From NCBI RefSeq assembly GCF_030811855.1, contig NZ_JAUSRN010000010.1, forward strand, positions 181,212 to 245,211: a stretch of 64,000 nt of DNA, written 5' to 3'. The notes beneath the pieces were generated by a model, which had not been told where the DNA came from, did not search any database, and saw only the letters and a program-made list of their open reading frames with translations. Numbering within the stretch: position 1 is the first letter of the stretch; each line of letters begins with the position of its first letter. The translations under genes were made by a program, and so were the position numbers. Origin of the DNA: Variovorax paradoxus (GTDB lineage: Bacteria > Pseudomonadota > Gammaproteobacteria > Burkholderiales > Burkholderiaceae_C). Of this stretch, positions 52,809-62,058 are shown piece by piece.

Positions 52809-53825
52809 ATGAGCGTTTCCGCCCTTCGCCTGCGCGAAAACTTGTCTGCCGCGTTCCAGCGCGGCAAGAAGGGCGGGCAGCGCACCGGTCCACTGGGCGC
52901 GCCGGCCATCGAAGGCGCCGATCCGCCGGCGGTCTACGACTACCTGGGCGACATGCAGCTGCGCTTCATGTTCACGGCGCCCGACGGCACGCAGGCGGTT
53001 GCCAAGGACGCCGACCTGCAACGCCTCAACCTCACGCCCGAACTCGCGATGACGCAGGTCGCGGTGAACACGCGACGCGCGCGCGGCGCGCCCAAGCATG
53101 CGCTGTTCGGCCAGGGCGTCTACCAGTTCACGGGCCGTGGCGACGCGGACACCGACGCCAGCTACCTGCTGGACCGCGGCTTCTGGCGCACCCAGCTGCA
53201 GGCTTTTCCGAGGGGCGTGGTGGCGGCGATTCCGCGGCGCGGCAGCCTCTTCTTCGCAGATGCCGGCGACAGCGCCTCAACGGAAGAACTCACGCGCATG
53301 GCTTCACGCCTGCACGATGCGGCGGGCGAGCACCGGGTGTCGGGCCTGCTGTACCTCTTCAGCGCGCGCGGCTGGGAAGTTCTTGGCGCCCTGCCCGCCG
53401 CAGCGCCTGCGACGGCGTCCGCGGCAGAAAGCCGGGCCAGGCCAGGTGTCCGCCCGCGGGACCCCGAAGCCGCCCAAGCGCACGACGACGAGGAGCTGCC
53501 GCTCTCGCTCGTCGCCGGCGGGCAGAAGTTGGTCATCTACTGCCTCATCGCGAACTTCGTGCTGTCGGCTGCCGCGCGGGGAGGGTCGATTCCGCCGCTG
53601 GTTGCCTCGGCGCTGTACATCGCCACGGCCGCGGTGAGCTTGTTCGGCATCGTGCGCATCTGCTCCGGGCTGGGCCATGGCACCACGGTCAAGGTCCTGT
53701 TCATGGTGCTGGCCTTCGTGCCGCTGGTGAACCTGATTGCGCTGCTCTACCTGAGCAGCAAGACCACCCGCCTTCTGCGCGGCGCCGGCTGGCGCGTGGG
53801 CCTGCTGGGGGCCAAGGCATCGTGA
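52809..53825 (+). CDS. Unrecognised protein with soluble N-terminus and C-terminal membrane helices
   Basis: The 338-residue protein has a globular N-terminal part of about 200 residues (YLLDRGFWRTQLQAFPRGVVAAIPRRGSLFFA), faintly like DUF1444/YtpQ-type proteins. An Ala/Arg/Asp-rich linker follows, then three hydrophobic helices (LVIYCLIANFVLSAAA, LVASALYIATAAVSLFGIV, VLFMVLAFVPLVNLIALLYL). I do not recognise a function. The next gene lies 28 bases downstream and may form an operon with it. Confidence 0.75.
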   Translation: MSVSALRLRENLSAAFQRGKKGGQRTGPLGAPAIEGADPPAVYDYLGDMQLRFMFTAPDGTQAVAKDADLQRLNLTPELAMTQVAVNTRRARGAPKHALFGQGVYQFTGRGDADTDASYLLDRGFWRTQLQAFPRGVVAAIPRRGSLFFADAGDSASTEELTRMASRLHDAAGEHRVSGLLYLFSARGWEVLGALPAAAPATASAAESRARPGVRPRDPEAAQAHDDEELPLSLVAGGQKLVIYCLIANFVLSAAARGGSIPPLVASALYIATAAVSLFGIVRICSGLGHGTTVKVLFMVLAFVPLVNLIALLYLSSKTTRLLRGAGWRVGLLGAKAS

Positions 53826-53853
53826 AGAAAATCAAGAAAACTGGAGCCCGCCG

Positions 53854-54753
53854 ATGAGCGGCCACAGCATGTTCGCCATCCCCGTCGGCCAGCAGGCCAG
53901 CCTGTGGCTGAGCTACGCCGTCGTGCTGATGCTGTTGCCGGTGTGCGCGGTGATTGCCGGCGTGGTCGTGGGCGTCTCGAACCGCGGCCAGTCGCCCGAA
54001 GACGGCAGCCTGGTGCGGCAGTTCCTTTTGTTCCTGACCATCTTTGCGGCCGCGACCTGGGGCATCAGCCGGCTGCCCTCGGTCCAGTCGCGCATCAATC
54101 CCGAGGTCAAGCTACAGGAGCAGCTGCACGAGAACATCGCGTACCGGGCCATTGAAAAATATTCGCCGAGCGACTTGGTCACGGTGCAGGCGGCGCTCGG
54201 CAAGGAGGCCGCCGGCGGGGCAAGCGTCGCCGACGCCTTCGTGCGCATCCGGCCGGTGTTCGCAGCGCTGACCCGCGAGCGCCTGGGTTTTGCCGACCAG
54301 GCCACGGCCGTGATGTGGACCCACGTTATGCGCGACGTGCTGCAGCAGATGAAGGCGTCCGATCCACAGAACTGCGTCCGCACGCTGCATCCCGTGCCGG
54401 GAACGCTGCATCCGCTTTCTGGGCCGGTGCTGAGCGAAGAGAGCAGTGCCGCCTTCCTGAAGGCGGTCGCGGATGTCTACGCTTCGGCCTCGGAAGGCAT
54501 GCGCCACGACACCGTCCGCAAGGACCCGCACGTCGAACTGCAGGCGCTGCAGATGGAATACCGGCGGGTGATGGATCAGATGCAGGGCGAGTTCGGCGAG
54601 GACGCCGTCCGCACCAAGGACCCGGCGTGGCGCGAAGCGCATCCGGCCCTCTATTGCGACATGGTGCTGCGCAAGACGCAGCTCATCCTGCAGCGCGAGC
54701 CGGCCATCGCGGGGTCCTTGCTGCGCGCCTATTGGCGCGGCGATACGAACTGA
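53854..54753 (+). CDS. Unrecognised membrane-anchored protein
   Basis: The 299-residue product has two N-terminal membrane helices (about residues 12-38 and 55-72), then a largely helical soluble domain of about 220 residues with no motif I recognise. GGAG lies seven bases before its ATG. It sits between the preceding membrane protein gene and amn, so a two-gene unit of envelope proteins is likely. Confidence 0.7.
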   Translation: MSGHSMFAIPVGQQASLWLSYAVVLMLLPVCAVIAGVVVGVSNRGQSPEDGSLVRQFLLFLTIFAAATWGISRLPSVQSRINPEVKLQEQLHENIAYRAIEKYSPSDLVTVQAALGKEAAGGASVADAFVRIRPVFAALTRERLGFADQATAVMWTHVMRDVLQQMKASDPQNCVRTLHPVPGTLHPLSGPVLSEESSAAFLKAVADVYASASEGMRHDTVRKDPHVELQALQMEYRRVMDQMQGEFGEDAVRTKDPAWREAHPALYCDMVLRKTQLILQREPAIAGSLLRAYWRGDTN

Positions 54754-54784
54754 TAAGGCCGCGTCGGCATTGCACAATGCCGAC

Positions 54785-56302
54785 ATGCCTTACATGCCCA
54801 CCTTCGTCGCTCCCGCCCGCTTCACGGACGCCGCCGCCGCTCTCGAACAGGTCAGGTCCATCTACCAAGCCGGCCTGGCGCACCTGCGCGAGTCGATGCT
54901 GCGTTTTGTCGCCGGCGAGGCGCTGCCGGGTCGGGTGCGGGCCTGCTACCCCTTCGTGCGGGTGCACACACACACCGTGTCGCGCCACACGCCGCCGGCC
55001 AACGCGGGCCTGAGCTACGGCTTTGTGGCGGGCCCGGGCCGCTACGAAACCACGCTCACGCGCCCCGATCTTTTCTCGCACTACTACCTCGACCAGTTCC
55101 GCCTTCTGCTCGAAAACCACCAGGTCGACATCGAGGTCGGCACCAGCACCCAGCCGATTCCCATTCACTTCTCCTTTGCCGAGAACGACCACATCGAAGG
55201 CACGATGAGCGAGGAGCGGCGCGCGCTGATGCGCGACGTGTTCGACCTGCCCGATTTGGGGGTGATGGACGACGGCATTGCCAACGGCACCTACGAGGCG
55301 CAGGCGGGCGAGGCGCAGCCGCTGTCGCTCTTCACGGCCGCGCGCGTGGACTATTCCCTGCACCGCCTGCGCCACTACACCGGCACGGCGCCCGAGTGGT
55401 TCCAGAACTTCGTTCTGTTCACCAACTACCAGTTCTACATCGACGAGTTCGTGCGCCTGGGCCACGAGGCCATGGCCGACGAGAACAGCGAATACGTCGC
55501 CTTCATCGAGCCCGGCAACGTGATTACTCGCCGGCGCGGGTTGCCCGCGGGCGCAAGCACCAACTACGGATCGCTGCTCGACGGCAGTCAGGGCACGGCG
55601 CCGCCGCGCCTGCCGCAGATGCCGGCCTACCACCTGGTGCGCGAGGACTGCAGCGGCATCAGCATGGTGAACATCGGCGTCGGCCCGGCCAATGCCAAGA
55701 CCATCACCGACCACATCGCCGTGCTGCGACCGCACGCCTGGATGATGCTGGGCCACTGCGCGGGCCTGCGCAACGCGCAGCAGCTGGGCGACTATGTGCT
55801 GGCCCACGCCTATGTGCGCGAAGACCACGTGCTGGACGAGGAGCTGCCGCTGTGGGTGCCGATTCCGGCGCTTTCGGAGATCCAGTTGGCGCTGGAAAAA
55901 GCGGTGGCCGACGTCACGCGCTACACGGGCCCCGACCTGAAGAAGATCATGCGCACGGGCACGGTGGCGAGCACCGACAACCGCAACTGGGAGCTTTTGC
56001 CCGGCAACCAGCCGCAGCGCCGCTTCAGCCAAAGCCGCGCGGTGGCGCTGGACATGGAAAGCGCCACCATCGCGGCCAACGGCTTCCGCTTCCGGGTGCC
56101 CTACGGCACGCTCCTGTGCGTGAGCGACAAGCCGCTGCACGGCGAGATCAAGCTGCCGGGCATGGCCAACCATTTCTACCGCGAACGCGTGGAGCAGCAC
56201 CTGCGCATCGGCATGCGGGCGATCGACATCCTTCGCGAACAGGGCTCGACCCGGCTCCATAGCCGCAAGCTGCGCAGCTTCGCGGAGGTCGCTTTTCAGT
56301 AA
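54785..56302 (+). CDS. amn: AMP nucleosidase
   Basis: Amn splits AMP into adenine and ribose 5-phosphate and helps set the adenylate pool. The 505-residue product has the N-terminal Amn domain (CYPFVRVHTHTVSRH, RPDLFSHYYLDQFRLLLENH) and the C-terminal nucleoside-phosphorylase-like domain (MLGHCAGLRNAQQLGDYVLA; DMESATIAANGFRFRVPYG). The start is taken as ATG 54785; ATG 54794 is close behind, and no clear ribosome site decides between them. Confidence 0.95.
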   Translation: MPYMPTFVAPARFTDAAAALEQVRSIYQAGLAHLRESMLRFVAGEALPGRVRACYPFVRVHTHTVSRHTPPANAGLSYGFVAGPGRYETTLTRPDLFSHYYLDQFRLLLENHQVDIEVGTSTQPIPIHFSFAENDHIEGTMSEERRALMRDVFDLPDLGVMDDGIANGTYEAQAGEAQPLSLFTAARVDYSLHRLRHYTGTAPEWFQNFVLFTNYQFYIDEFVRLGHEAMADENSEYVAFIEPGNVITRRRGLPAGASTNYGSLLDGSQGTAPPRLPQMPAYHLVREDCSGISMVNIGVGPANAKTITDHIAVLRPHAWMMLGHCAGLRNAQQLGDYVLAHAYVREDHVLDEELPLWVPIPALSEIQLALEKAVADVTRYTGPDLKKIMRTGTVASTDNRNWELLPGNQPQRRFSQSRAVALDMESATIAANGFRFRVPYGTLLCVSDKPLHGEIKLPGMANHFYRERVEQHLRIGMRAIDILREQGSTRLHSRKLRSFAEVAFQ

Positions 56303-56402
56303 TAGTTGGCACTTCCTAGGGTTTACACCTACTCCGTCGCATGCACGGACGACGCATTTAGCGGAGATCATTCAGTTACTGTTCTCTACAACTGGAAACA
56401 AA

Positions 56403-57413
56403 ATGCCTCGTCCGTCGGCCACGAGCCTTTCCCGCCGCAACTTCAACGCATGGATGGCGGGCGCTGCCGCCGTTGCTGGCGCGGGGCATGCGGCCCTGTG
56501 GCCCCGCTCGGCCGGCGCGGCCGAGCCGCAGCTGGTCTCCAAGCTGCGCATCGTCATCCCCGCCAACGAAGGCGGCGGCTGGGACCAGACCGGCCGCGCA
56601 CTCGGCGCGGCGCTGCTGGCTTCGGGCGCGGCGGGCGAGGTGATTTATGAAAACATCGGCGGCAAGGGCGGCACCATCGGCCTGGCCAAGTACGTCGAAA
56701 AATACGATGCCGACCCCGATACGCTGCTGATGAGCGGCATGGTCATGGTCGGCGCAGTGGCGCTGCAGAAGCCGGCCGTCACCATGGCCCAGGTCGCACC
56801 CGTCGCACGCCTCACCAGCGACTACGAGGTGGTGGCGGTGAAAGCCGACTCCCCCATCAAGACGCCGAAGGACCTGATCGCCCAGTTGCGCGCCGATGCG
56901 GCCAAGACCGTCATCGCCGGCGGCTCGGCGGGCGGCGTGGACCACATGTATGCCGGCATGCTGGCCCGCGTGGCCGGCAACGCCGCGAACCTGGTCTACC
57001 AGCCCTACCCTGGCGGCGCCCAGGTGGTGGAGGCGCTCACCACCGGCAAGGCGGTGGCGGGCATCTCGGGATTCAGCGAATTCAGCGAGAGCCTCGCCAG
57101 CGGCAAGCTGCGCGCCATCGGCGTGTCATCGAAGCGGCCGTTCCTTGGCATCCCGTCGGTGCGGGAGCAAGGCGTGGACGCCGACCTCGCCAATTGGCGC
57201 GGCGTGCTCACCGGCAAGAAGGTGCCGGCGGAACGCAAGGCCGTGCTGCTCGAAGCCGTGCACCGCGCCACCACCGCCGACGTTTGGCAAAAGACCATCA
57301 AGCGCAACAACTGGGATGCTTACTGGATGGCTGGCAAGGATTTCGAGAGCTTCCTCGAGCTGGACTTGGCCATGGCCGGACCGATGATCTATCTGCTCAA
57401 GCTAAAGGCTTGA
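56403..57413 (+). CDS. Orphan Bug/TctC-type periplasmic receptor
   Basis: The 336-residue product has a twin-arginine-type signal (SLSRRNFNAWMAGAAAVAG) and the TctC/Bug fold (RIVIPANEGGGWDQTGRALG, NIGGKGGTIGLAKY, GGSAGGVDHMYAGML). Bug receptors bind carboxylates and other small acids. The membrane partners TctA and TctB are not present, as is common for the expanded Bug family in this group. It ends nine bases from the convergent ArsR-type gene. Confidence 0.93.
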   Translation: MPRPSATSLSRRNFNAWMAGAAAVAGAGHAALWPRSAGAAEPQLVSKLRIVIPANEGGGWDQTGRALGAALLASGAAGEVIYENIGGKGGTIGLAKYVEKYDADPDTLLMSGMVMVGAVALQKPAVTMAQVAPVARLTSDYEVVAVKADSPIKTPKDLIAQLRADAAKTVIAGGSAGGVDHMYAGMLARVAGNAANLVYQPYPGGAQVVEALTTGKAVAGISGFSEFSESLASGKLRAIGVSSKRPFLGIPSVREQGVDADLANWRGVLTGKKVPAERKAVLLEAVHRATTADVWQKTIKRNNWDAYWMAGKDFESFLELDLAMAGPMIYLLKLKA

Positions 57414-57422
57414 CAACGCCTT

Positions 57423-58127
57423 TCAGGCGAAGAGCTCCGGCATTTCGCGCTGCGCCTTGGGCGTGAGCGTCAGTTCGCGCCCATCGAGCGCCTGCCGCAC
57501 CCAGCCGCGGCGCAGCGACAGCTGGAGCCAGGCCGCACCGAGTGCGCCGCCCAGATGCGGACGGCGCTCGCTCCAGTCGAGGCAGGCGCAGGCAAAGCGC
57601 CTGCGCGAACGCCGCACTGCGTCCACTTCCACACCCAGACTCTCGAGCGCGATCGCGCCTTCGGGCGTGAGCTCGTACGAACCGCTCTCCAGGCCGCTGA
57701 GCCACCCCTGCGCATGCAGGCGGTCATGCAGCGCGACGCCGGCAGTTCCGGCCATGTGGTCGTAGCAAGTGCGCGCGGTGCGCAGGCGGCTTGGGGTGCT
57801 CGGCTTGAACTCGGCAGCGCGCGGTGCGCCGGCCACCACCATGAGGCTCTCGAGCGCGGCGGCGACGTTGTCGCCGGCCAGGCGGAAATAGCGGTGCTTG
57901 CCTTGCACCAGCAGTTCGACCAGCCGCTCTTCCTTCAGGCGCGCAAGGTGCGCGCTGGCGGTGGACGGGGCCACCTCGGCGACGGCGGCAAGCTCGGTGG
58001 CTGTGCGCGCGTGGCCATCCATCAGGCAGCTCAGCATGCGGGCGCGCGCGGGCTCGGCAATGGCGCCGGCCAGGCGGGCCAAGTGGAAATCGGCGTTCGA
58101 TGGAGAGGATGGGGAGGACGTGTCCAT
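57423..58127 (-). CDS. ArsR-family (winged helix) regulator with C-terminal domain
   Basis: The N-terminal 90 residues form an ArsR winged helix (LAGAIAEPARARMLSCLMDG, then TASAHLARLKEERLVELL). A further 130 residues form a second domain with a CAC pair in RRFACACLDW near the end. The canonical ArsR metal-site ELCVCDL is absent, so a classical arsenic sensor is unlikely. The C-terminal cysteines might still bind metal or a thiol-reactive effector. It diverges from a P450 gene across an 83-base gap with a perfect inverted repeat, and is probably its regulator. Confidence 0.88.
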   Translation of the reverse strand: MDTSSPSSPSNADFHLARLAGAIAEPARARMLSCLMDGHARTATELAAVAEVAPSTASAHLARLKEERLVELLVQGKHRYFRLAGDNVAAALESLMVVAGAPRAAEFKPSTPSRLRTARTCYDHMAGTAGVALHDRLHAQGWLSGLESGSYELTPEGAIALESLGVEVDAVRRSRRRFACACLDWSERRPHLGGALGAAWLQLSLRRGWVRQALDGRELTLTPKAQREMPELFA

Positions 58128-58154
58128 GCGCCGATCGTAAGTCGCCGGCGCAAT

Positions 58155-58182
58155 CCACACTTCGTCCACGGGCGAAGTGTGG
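58155..58182. promoter_or_regulatory. Operator-like inverted repeat between ArsR-type gene and P450
   Basis: CCACACTTCG and CGAAGTGTGG form a perfect 10-bp inverted repeat with an eight-base spacer. It is centred in the 83-base gap between the two divergent genes, 28 bases from one start and 29 from the other. Symmetric placement and length suit an ArsR-type dimer repressing both genes. Confidence 0.6.
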
Positions 58183-58210
58183 CGGCGGCTTCGATTGCAC
58201 ACTGCGGGCC

Positions 58211-59383
58211 ATGAATCCAAGCCAATCTTTCTCTGCCGATTCGCCCGCCGACCCGGTCGCGGCTGCCACCCATGCTGATCCTTATCCCTACTATGCAGAA
58301 CTGCGCGCGGACCCGCCGCTCGTGTGGAACGAGACGCTTCGCGTGTGGGTCGCGAGCCGCGCCGACGTCATCGAATCGCTGCTGCTCGCGCACGTCGCGC
58401 TGCGCGTGCGGCCGGCCGCCGAACCGGTGCCGCGCGCCATCCTGGGCAGCCCGGCCGGTGAGGTGTTCGGCCATCTGGTGCGCATGAACGATGGCACGGC
58501 GCACCAGGCGCACCGGCCCGCCCTGCAACGCGCATTGGCCGGGCTGGATCTCGATACCGTTCATTCGGCGGCCTTGCAGGTTGCGCGCTGCGTGACCGCG
58601 CCATCCATGTCCGATGCGCTGTTCTCCATGCCGATTCGGGCGGTCGCTCATCTGCTCGGCTTCGCCGACGAAGCGCTGCCGCAGATCGACCGCTGGATGC
58701 GCGATTTCGTCGCTTGCCTGTCGCCGCTTTCCAGCGCAGACCAGTTGCAAGCCGCCAGCGTCGCAGCAAACGAACTCATGGCGCGCTTCGATACCTTGGC
58801 CGCGGGCACGCAGCCACGACACGGAAGCTTGCTCGCAGCGGTGCTGGCCGAAAGCGATGCCAGTGCACCTCTCACGCGTTCGCTGCTCGCCAATCTCGTC
58901 GGCCTGCTCTCGCAAACCTGCGATGCGACGGCAGGCTTGCTGGGCAACAGCCTCATCGCTGTGATGCGCGAGCCTTCGCTGCGTGAGGCCGCGCGAACGC
59001 GCGTCGGACTACAGGCCGTCGTCGAGGAGACCGCGCGCCATGACCCATCGGTGCAGAACACGCGCCGCTTCTGCGTTGAACCCATCAGCATCGCAGGCAC
59101 GACATTGGCGGCGGGGGATGCGGTGCTGCTCGTGCTGGCGGCTGCGAACCGTGATCCGGCCTTCAACCCCGACCCCGACCGCTTCACGCTCGTGCGTGCA
59201 CGGCGCCGCATGCTGGGCTTCGGCCACGGCGTGCACGCCTGTCCGGGGCAAGCGCTGGCCTGCACGCTCGCAGCCGCGGGACTCGAGGCTTTGCTGAGTC
59301 GCGCGCCCGATTTCGATGCGATGCGCGAACGCGGCTGGAGCTACCGCCCTTCAGCCAACGCGCGCATTCCCGTCTTTCACTGA
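58211..59383 (+). CDS. Cytochrome P450
   Basis: The 390-residue soluble bacterial P450 has the haem-ligand loop FGHGVHACPGQALA (Cys near residue 344) and the ExxR pair in VVEETARHD. The I-helix reads LLSQTCDATAGLL in place of the common AGxDTT, so the usual acid-alcohol pair is altered, seen in some P450s with unusual chemistry. No ferredoxin or reductase gene is adjacent. The divergent ArsR-type gene is probably its regulator. The gene ends overlapping the convergent oxidoreductase by seven bases. The substrate is unknown. Confidence 0.93.
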   Translation: MNPSQSFSADSPADPVAAATHADPYPYYAELRADPPLVWNETLRVWVASRADVIESLLLAHVALRVRPAAEPVPRAILGSPAGEVFGHLVRMNDGTAHQAHRPALQRALAGLDLDTVHSAALQVARCVTAPSMSDALFSMPIRAVAHLLGFADEALPQIDRWMRDFVACLSPLSSADQLQAASVAANELMARFDTLAAGTQPRHGSLLAAVLAESDASAPLTRSLLANLVGLLSQTCDATAGLLGNSLIAVMREPSLREAARTRVGLQAVVEETARHDPSVQNTRRFCVEPISIAGTTLAAGDAVLLVLAAANRDPAFNPDPDRFTLVRARRRMLGFGHGVHACPGQALACTLAAAGLEALLSRAPDFDAMRERGWSYRPSANARIPVFH

Positions 59384-60345
59384 CGCGCCCAGCGCCCCGT
59401 GCCAGCCAGGTGCGGCGACAGCTCGGCATCGCCCCAGCGCAGCGGCAGCGCGGCAGGCCGGCGCAATGCATGGTCGACATGCAGCCGCAGCAGCCGCTCT
59501 GCCCCTTCGAACTGGGCGAGCTCGGGCCCGTCCAGCACGATTTCGGCCGTGGCTGCCACGTGCAGGAGTTCGCCGCTGTCGAAGTCGATGAACAGCAGGC
59601 CTGCGCGCGGATGGGCCACCAAGTTGCCCAGTGTGTTGAAGAAACAGTTGCCATTGAAATCGGGCACGGTCAGCACGCCGTTTTCATCGACGCGAACGAA
59701 GCCCGGCAGGCCGCCGCGATGCGACACGTCGACGCCGTGCGACCTTGCATCTGCATCGTCGCCGGCGGCCGCTTCTTCCGGGTACGCCGTGGCAATGAAC
59801 AGCGTGTCCGCGCTGCCGATGAGCCGCTCGGCAGCCAGGTCGAGCCTGTCGAGGCGCTGCACCGGCGCGCCATTGTTGTTGCGCGCAGCCGCGAACACGG
59901 GCTCGCGCGCCTGGATGTAGCGCGGGCAGTTGCCGAAGCTCTGCTGCACCTCGACCATGAAGCCCGCGCCATCCAGCGACTCGACCGTGCCGTTCATGCG
60001 GTTGCGCCGCCTAGTATGCGGCTCGATGCCCAGGAGGCCCAGCGAAGCGCCCTGCGCAAGCTGGCCGGTCAGCGGATCGCCGGCCGCCGGTAGCGCATCG
60101 ATGCGCAGGTGCGTGGCGTCGGGCGAATGTACGAACCCCGCAGGTGCCGCGAGCACGCTGGCCCAGGGCTGCAGGCTGGCATCGAGGCTGCCGACCACGA
60201 CAAACGGCAGTTGGGCGAAGAACTCGCGGTGCTGATTGGGCATGTAGTCGCGGATTACGCGCGGCCCCATGGCTTCCATGCGCTCGCGCCAACCGGTCTG
60301 GGCTTGCAGCGCGCGCTCGCCGGAGTGGAAGGGTGCGGCGATCAT
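59377..60345 (-). CDS. Pyridoxamine 5'-phosphate oxidase-like FMN protein
   Basis: The 322-residue protein contains two split-barrel FMN-binding units of the PNPOx-like family (FFAQLPFVVVGSLDASLQPWAS near residue 45; CFFNTLGNLVAHPRAGLLFID near 230). Its motif GNCPRYIQAREP is typical of the flavin reductase-like group. Members are FMN or F420 oxidoreductases of varied use. Its start overlaps the upstream glutathione transferase stop (ATGA), so the two are coupled. Confidence 0.88.
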   Translation of the reverse strand: MIAAPFHSGERALQAQTGWRERMEAMGPRVIRDYMPNQHREFFAQLPFVVVGSLDASLQPWASVLAAPAGFVHSPDATHLRIDALPAAGDPLTGQLAQGASLGLLGIEPHTRRRNRMNGTVESLDGAGFMVEVQQSFGNCPRYIQAREPVFAAARNNNGAPVQRLDRLDLAAERLIGSADTLFIATAYPEEAAAGDDADARSHGVDVSHRGGLPGFVRVDENGVLTVPDFNGNCFFNTLGNLVAHPRAGLLFIDFDSGELLHVAATAEIVLDGPELAQFEGAERLLRLHVDHALRRPAALPLRWGDAELSPHLAGTGRWARQ

Positions 60346-60998
60346 GATGCCGCCGCTGCGAGGCCGACCGGCGTGCGCACCATCGGCACGAAACCGGGCA
60401 AGGCTTCCACCCGCGCGAGCCAGGCGCGCAGATGCGGATAGGGCTCGAGCGACACGCTGCCTTCGGGCGCATGCGCAACGTAGGCGTAGTTCGCAATGTC
60501 GGCCAGCGTGGCGGACGCGCCGGCCAGGAAGGGCTGCTGCGCCAGGTGGATTTCCATGACCGCGAGCAGCGCATGCGAGCGCGTCGCAGCTTCGCCGGAG
60601 TCGGTGCGTCCGAACAGCGCTATGACACGCGCCGCCGCGGGACCATAAGCGAGCGGCCCGGCCGCCACCGAGAACCAGCGCTGCACGCGTGCCGCGCCCA
60701 CCGGGTCGCGCGGCATCCAGCGGGCCGGGTCGGCTGCATAGCGCTCGTTGAGGTAGACCAGGATCGCGTTGGAGTCTGCCAGCGTGACCTCACCGTCCTC
60801 GATCACCGGCACCTGGCCAAAGGGGTTGCGCGCCAGGAACTCGGGCGTACGGTTCGCGCGCTGCTTGAGGTCGAGCTCGATGCTCTCGAAGGACAGGCCC
60901 AGCATCGAGAGAAACAAGCGCACCCGGTGCACGTGGCCCGAGATGGCGCTGCCGTAGAGCTTGATCGGTTGGGCGGGAAGGCTGGCGACGGCGTTCAT
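60342..60998 (-). CDS. Glutathione S-transferase family protein
   Basis: The 218-residue protein has a thioredoxin-fold N-terminal domain (IKLYGSAISGHVHRVRLFL, NPFGQVPVIED with the cis-proline, and the glutathione-binding DSNAILVYL). A helical C-terminal domain with FLAGASATLADIANYAYV completes the standard layout. It may conjugate or reduce electrophiles. It is coupled to the PNPOx-like gene and diverges from a LysR regulator that could control both. AAGGA stands seven bases before the ATG. Confidence 0.93.
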   Translation of the reverse strand: MNAVASLPAQPIKLYGSAISGHVHRVRLFLSMLGLSFESIELDLKQRANRTPEFLARNPFGQVPVIEDGEVTLADSNAILVYLNERYAADPARWMPRDPVGAARVQRWFSVAAGPLAYGPAAARVIALFGRTDSGEAATRSHALLAVMEIHLAQQPFLAGASATLADIANYAYVAHAPEGSVSLEPYPHLRAWLARVEALPGFVPMVRTPVGLAAAAS

Positions 60999-61114
60999 GG
61001 AGAAGTCCTTTTTTGCAATGGTTTGATGGCGTGTCCCGATTCTTCTCTCTTGCATCAAATGAATGAATAGCCATTCTTGAATTTGACTGCTGCTTTTTCC
61101 GGTTTAATCGGGCC

Positions 61115-62005
61115 ATGGACCGCTTCAAAGCCATGCAGACCTTCGTGCAAATTGCCGAGCAGGGCAGCCTGACCCGCGCCGCCGAATCGATGGGCAGTTC
61201 GCTTCCCGCGGTGGTGCGCTCTCTTGCCGCACTCGAGGCGCACCTGGGCGTGCGACTCTTTCATCGCACCACGCGCCGCCTCTCGCTGACCGAGGAAGGC
61301 CGCCACTATCTGCCCAGCGCGCGCGAAGTGCTGCTCGCGGCCGATGCCGCCGACCTTGCGCTCAAAGCCGACGCGCGCGAGCCCGCGGGCCAGCTCACCA
61401 TCACCGCGCCGGTGCTGTTCGGCCACATGTACGTGGCGCCGGCCATCACGCGCTTCATGAAGCGCTACGACAAGGTGCGCTGCAGCGTGCTGCTGTACGA
61501 CCGCACGGTGAACCTGCTCGAGGAAAACATCGACATCGGCATCCGCATCAGCCCGCTGCAGGATTCATCGCTCGTGGCCCAGACGCTCGGCACCATCCGG
61601 CGCGTGGTGGCGGCGAGCCCCGACTTTCTTGCGCACCACGGCACGCCGCGGCATCCGCGCGACCTGGCCGGCGCTCCTTGCGTGCGCGGCCGCATCGACG
61701 CGCCGCCGCAGTGGCAGTTTCACGAGGGCGGAAAGACCGTGAGCGTGACGCCGAGCAACCGGCTCGAGTTCAACCACCTCGCACCCGCCGTGGAGGCGTG
61801 TGCCGCGGGCATGGGTTTCGGCACCTTTTTCTCATACCAGGTGCTGCCGTACGTGGCGCAAGGCCGCTTGAAGCTGGTGCTCGAAGACTACGAACCGCCG
61901 CCCCGGCCCGTGAGCGTGATCTACCCGAACGCGCGGCTGCTACCGGCGCGCACGCGGGCTTTCATCGACTGGATGAAGAGCGAATTCAGCGGCATGCGGA
62001 TGTAG
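61115..62005 (+). CDS. LysR-family regulator, divergent to GST operon
   Basis: The 296-residue product has the LysR helix-turn-helix (FKAMQTFVQIAEQGSLTRAAESMGSSLPAV split by family spacing) and the effector domain (LTITAPVLFGHMYVAPAI, VEACAAGMGFG). It diverges from the glutathione transferase/PNPOx-like pair across 116 bases containing the short repeat GAATG-N6-CATTC at about 61061-61075. LysR proteins usually control the divergent neighbour. Confidence 0.93.
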   Translation: MDRFKAMQTFVQIAEQGSLTRAAESMGSSLPAVVRSLAALEAHLGVRLFHRTTRRLSLTEEGRHYLPSAREVLLAADAADLALKADAREPAGQLTITAPVLFGHMYVAPAITRFMKRYDKVRCSVLLYDRTVNLLEENIDIGIRISPLQDSSLVAQTLGTIRRVVAASPDFLAHHGTPRHPRDLAGAPCVRGRIDAPPQWQFHEGGKTVSVTPSNRLEFNHLAPAVEACAAGMGFGTFFSYQVLPYVAQGRLKLVLEDYEPPPRPVSVIYPNARLLPARTRAFIDWMKSEFSGMRM

Positions 62006-62058
62006 GACATCGCCGATGTTTGCTGCGAATCTACGCGGGCTGTCCATCGGTTGAAGCG

